8,566 bases of DNA. Origin: Prevotellaceae bacterium (GTDB taxonomy: Bacteria > Bacteroidota > Bacteroidia > Bacteroidales > Bacteroidaceae). A program made the translations under genes and the position numbers. Of the stretch, positions 6,709 through 8,566 are shown one piece after another. How positions within the stretch are numbered: the first letter of the stretch is position 1; each line of letters starts with the position of its first letter. The notes below the pieces were generated by a model. That model saw nothing but the letters and a program-made list of their open reading frames with translations. It was not told where the DNA came from and ran no database searches. The stretch spans positions 1 through 8,566 of the forward strand of contig JAJPYP010000026.1 in NCBI GenBank assembly GCA_021204885.1. The letters run 5' to 3'.

Positions 6709-7773
6709 ATGACACCTCTTGATAAGGCCTATTCCGAGTGGCTTGCCTTGCAACCGCTGGATGCACAAACACAATATAAAATCAGTCAACGGTTCACCAT
6801 TGACTTTAATTATAACAGCAACCATATTGAGGGTAATACCCTTACGTATGGTCAAACAGAGCTTCTTTTATTGTTCGGTAAAGTCATGGGCGAGGCAGAG
6901 ATGAAAGACTTTGAAGAGATGAAGGCCAGTGATGTCGGTTTGAAGATGATGGAGATGGAGGCCTCGGCACACGACAAACCGCTCACGCAGAATTTCATCC
7001 GTCAACTTCACAAGACATTGTTGCGTGAAGATTATACTGTCTATCGTCCTTTGCCCGACGGCGGATACACTTCGTACATTGTTCATGCAGGACAATACAA
7101 GACACGCCCTAACAGTGTACTCAACCGTTCAGGCGAGCGTTTCGAGTATGCGTCGCCCGAAGAGACGCCGGCATTAATGACCGATTTGATCGATTGGTAC
7201 AACAAGGCGGAACAAAACGGGGAAATGACTCCGGTTGAATTAGCGGCCCTGTTCCATTATCGTTATATCCGCATCCACCCATTCGAGGATGGTAATGGAA
7301 GAATTGCCCGGTTGCTTGTCAATTACATCCTTACCCGCCATAATTATCCCATGATTGTTGTGCGCAGTCGTAAAAAGAAAGATTATTTGGAAGCGCTCAG
7401 TGCATCCGATAAAGTGGTAGGGAGTCTTCCTGCTAAAGGAGCTTCGGCAACTTTACGTGAGATACGTCATTTCCTCGATTACTTTACAAAATTGGTAACC
7501 GACGAGATAATCGCCCAAGTAAAATTCGCTACCGTCCATGATGAGAATATATGGTGGTATGATGGCCAGATGGTACGTTTCCGCACCCCGACAACCGGTG
7601 AGATCCTCTCTGCCATGATGATGAATGCCGGCATTACCACGAAAGAAATAAGCAACCGGGTAGGAGTGAATGTCGCTGCTGTAAACAAGCACCTGAAAAA
7701 GCTCACCGCCATGCATTATATCTATCGGAAAGAAAACGGAGATTGGCATGTAGTGATATATCCCTCCGTATAA
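6709..7773 (+). CDS. Fic-family protein with C-terminal winged helix
   Basis: Fic proteins usually transfer AMP from ATP to a Ser, Thr or Tyr hydroxyl of a target protein. The motif HPFEDGNGRIAR (190-201) is complete, with catalytic His190 and the conserved GNGR loop, so activity is expected. SNHIEGN (37-43) fits the inhibitory-helix motif (S/T)xxxE(G/N) in the N-terminal position of class II Fic enzymes; Glu41 would block the ATP site until released. Residues about 290-350 look like a winged helix (TTKEISNRVGVNVAAVNKHLKKL), common in stand-alone regulatory Fic proteins and able to bind DNA. At 354 aa it is full length with no break. ATG 6709 is the only suitable start after the leader. The hipB-like gene begins 92 bases downstream with its own promoter. 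The target protein is unknown, and whether it is a toxin, de-AMPylator or regulator cannot be told from sequence. Confidence 0.95.
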   Translation: MTPLDKAYSEWLALQPLDAQTQYKISQRFTIDFNYNSNHIEGNTLTYGQTELLLLFGKVMGEAEMKDFEEMKASDVGLKMMEMEASAHDKPLTQNFIRQLHKTLLREDYTVYRPLPDGGYTSYIVHAGQYKTRPNSVLNRSGERFEYASPEETPALMTDLIDWYNKAEQNGEMTPVELAALFHYRYIRIHPFEDGNGRIARLLVNYILTRHNYPMIVVRSRKKKDYLEALSASDKVVGSLPAKGASATLREIRHFLDYFTKLVTDEIIAQVKFATVHDENIWWYDGQMVRFRTPTTGEILSAMMMNAGITTKEISNRVGVNVAAVNKHLKKLTAMHYIYRKENGDWHVVIYPSV

Positions 7774-7809
7774 GCTTCTTGGTTATAGGTTTATTTTATC
7801 AGACTTTTC

Positions 7810-7841
7810 TTTGCGTTTATGATTAATTCCCATTATTTTTG
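7810..7841 (+). promoter_or_regulatory. Promoter of the hipB-hipS pair
   Basis: TTTG (7810-7813), 20 bases, then TATTTTTG (7834-7841) is a near-ideal Bacteroides promoter. The -7 octamer and bases around it (TTATTTTTG, then CC and AAAGT) are shared with the fic promoter, suggesting common ancestry or control. Confidence 0.7.
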
Positions 7842-7847
7842 CCCAAA

Positions 7848-7865
7848 AGTTTATGATAATAGACT
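7848..7865 (+). promoter_or_regulatory. Possible autoregulatory operator before hipB
   Basis: AGTTTAT-GATA-ATAGACT is an inverted repeat with one mismatch, ending right at the hipB start codon. HipB-type proteins normally repress their own promoter by binding inverted repeats in this region. The half-site TAGAC also occurs in the fic palindrome, in the opposite arrangement. Confidence 0.4.
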
Positions 7866-8108
7866 ATGGAACTGAAAGAGGTCATGAAATCACGTCGTGA
7901 TACACTTCGTCTATCCCAGCAAGACCTTGCAGAGATGGCCCGTGTCAGCTTGGCTACCGTCAAGGACATTGAACGTGGCAAAGGAAACCCGTCGCTCTCT
8001 ACGGTGAGTAAGATACTCGAGGTTTTAGGACTTGAAATAGACTACAACATACGCAAACCGTTTAACCAAGTGAATATAAATGCGGCAACTGAACGTTTAC
8101 ATGAATGA
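7866..8108 (+). CDS. HipB-like XRE-family repressor/antitoxin
   Basis: This is an 80-residue protein made almost wholly of a lambda-repressor-type helix-turn-helix domain (about residues 4-58). The XRE pattern is clear: LSQQDLAEMARVSLATVKDIERG, cited here as 17-20 with Leu21, Ala22 and the recognition helix around 28-37, then NPSLSTVSKILEVLGL. The short polar tail (59-80) follows. HipB proteins bind the hip promoter and, in classic systems, also hold the HipA kinase. The next gene overlaps by 29 bases in another frame, so the two are translated together. Its own promoter and a candidate operator lie directly upstream. XRE domains are common, so the HipB assignment depends mainly on the HipS-like neighbour. 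Confidence 0.92.
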   Translation: MELKEVMKSRRDTLRLSQQDLAEMARVSLATVKDIERGKGNPSLSTVSKILEVLGLEIDYNIRKPFNQVNINAATERLHE

Positions 8109-8415
8109 TTATAAAGCCGGTGTGCTCACTGAAAAGCATCCCGGCATGGGCTACCGCTTCTGTTACGATGCCGGGTATCTCTCTTCCGGGCAGCCACCCA
8201 TATCGGTCAACTTGCCCAAGCGGAAAGAAGCCTACGAATCCGACTATCTCTTTCCATTCTTCACCAACATGTTGCCCGAAGGTGCCAACCGCAAGGTAAT
8301 ATGCAGGTCATTGCGCATAGACGAACACGACTTTTTCGGCCTGCTCACCGTCATGGCCGATAAAGATTGCATCGGTGCCGTACAATTAAGGAAAATTCCC
8401 GATGATAGCCATTAA
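8080..8415 (+). CDS. HipS-like protein (HipA N-terminal subdomain only)
   Basis: The 111-residue product matches only the N-terminal subdomain 1 of HipA (Couple_hipA). It has the start RQLNVYMNDYKAGVL (2-16), PISVNLPKR (40-48), FPFFTNMLPEGANRKV (58-73), and DFFGLLTVMADKDCIGAVQL (84-103). The HipA kinase core is absent, as in tripartite HipBST systems where this small protein, HipS, neutralises a separate kinase HipT. The ATG at 8080 lies within hipB and gives the family's normal N-terminus. The gene ends normally rather than by truncation. What is odd is downstream: a separate hipT/HipA-kinase gene would be expected to begin at once, but the next 150 bases hold a fic promoter repeat and a fic fragment. 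The protein may therefore be an orphan antitoxin here, or its partner may lie beyond the window. Confidence 0.88.
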   Translation: MRQLNVYMNDYKAGVLTEKHPGMGYRFCYDAGYLSSGQPPISVNLPKRKEAYESDYLFPFFTNMLPEGANRKVICRSLRIDEHDFFGLLTVMADKDCIGAVQLRKIPDDSH

Positions 8416-8427
8416 CCATTGTCCTTC

Positions 8428-8467
8428 AAAGTAGACACTGTCTACCAAATATTGGAGTTTTAACACA
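8428..8467 (+). repeat. 40-base direct repeat, copy 2
   Basis: It is identical to 6658-6697, including the palindrome at 8431-8445, and lies 12 bases after the hipS stop. The promoter part was not copied intact: the bases aligned with the fic -7 box read AACCATTG (8414-8421). It is therefore probably not an active promoter. Confidence 0.85.
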
Positions 8468-8470
8468 ACT

Positions 8471-8566
8471 ACGAGATAATTGCGCAAGTAAAATTCGCTA
8501 CCGTCCATGATGAAAATATATGGTAGCATGATGGCGAGATGGTACGTTTCCACATCAAAACAACCT
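8471..8566 (+). pseudogene. Fragment of a second fic gene, runs off the window
   Basis: These 96 bases align without gaps to 7502-7597 of the intact fic gene (codons about 265-297), with 12 mismatches by eye, about 88% identity. In the fic frame they read EIIAQVKFATVHDENIW, then a TAG stop where fic has Trp283, then HDGEMVRFHIKTT. Five of the differences cluster near the end, so it comes from a diverged paralogue rather than a fresh copy. No start codon in frame links it to the repeat at 8428-8467, and about 800 bases of the N-terminal coding region, including the Fic motif, are missing. It cannot make a Fic enzyme. Confidence 0.85.

Noticed and set aside
6658..8467. The 40-base repeats as integrase attachment sites
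   Set aside because: No recombinase is encoded between or beside them, and copy 1 is simply the fic promoter leader. A duplication remnant explains them better.
1..8566. CRISPR array, tRNA, rRNA or insertion sequence
   Set aside because: No regularly spaced repeats, no tRNA cloverleaf or rRNA sequence, and no transposase-like frame were seen. The only direct repeats are the 40-base and fic-fragment pairs and the short tandem units already listed.

Overview
The window looks like a piece of a Bacteroidales chromosome, most likely Bacteroides or Phocaeicola. The evidence is the arabinan-degrading enzyme pair, near absence of Shine-Dalgarno sequences, and several promoters matching the Bacteroides pattern TTG/TTTG - 19 or 20 bases - TAnnTTTG. 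The first ~110 bases are homopolymer and G/C-rich junk typical of a contig end.

Left part (1-760): no confidently coding gene. There is one doubtful minus-strand ORF (195-557), one doubtful small plus-strand membrane ORF (403-567), a short tandem repeat and a plausible minus-strand promoter.

Carbohydrate block (766-4735, all minus strand): a promoter, then a lipoprotein GH43 arabinanase (2906-4663), then a secreted GH51 alpha-L-arabinofuranosidase (889-2874), then one or two strong hairpin terminators. The two enzymes should form one operon that cuts arabinan and releases L-arabinose outside the cytoplasm. No SusC/SusD pair or regulator lies within the window. The GH43 protein carries a highly charged insert built partly from four tandem hexapeptides.

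Accessory block (4821-8566): a minus-strand AlbA_2/HATPase_c_4 putative regulator that is broken by one in-frame TAA at codon 66. Divergent from it is an intact Fic-family protein with a canonical Fic motif and an N-terminal inhibitory motif. It is followed by a hipB-like repressor gene and a small overlapping gene encoding only the HipA N-terminal subdomain, i.e. a HipS-like protein. The expected HipT kinase gene does not start within the window. In its place is a copy of 40 bases from the fic promoter/operator region joined to a diverged, stop-containing fragment of a fic gene. The fic-hipB-hipS unit is thus flanked by 40-base direct repeats 1770 bases apart, each containing the perfect palindrome GTAGACACTGTCTAC. 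This rearranged Fic/HipBS module is the most interesting part of the window.
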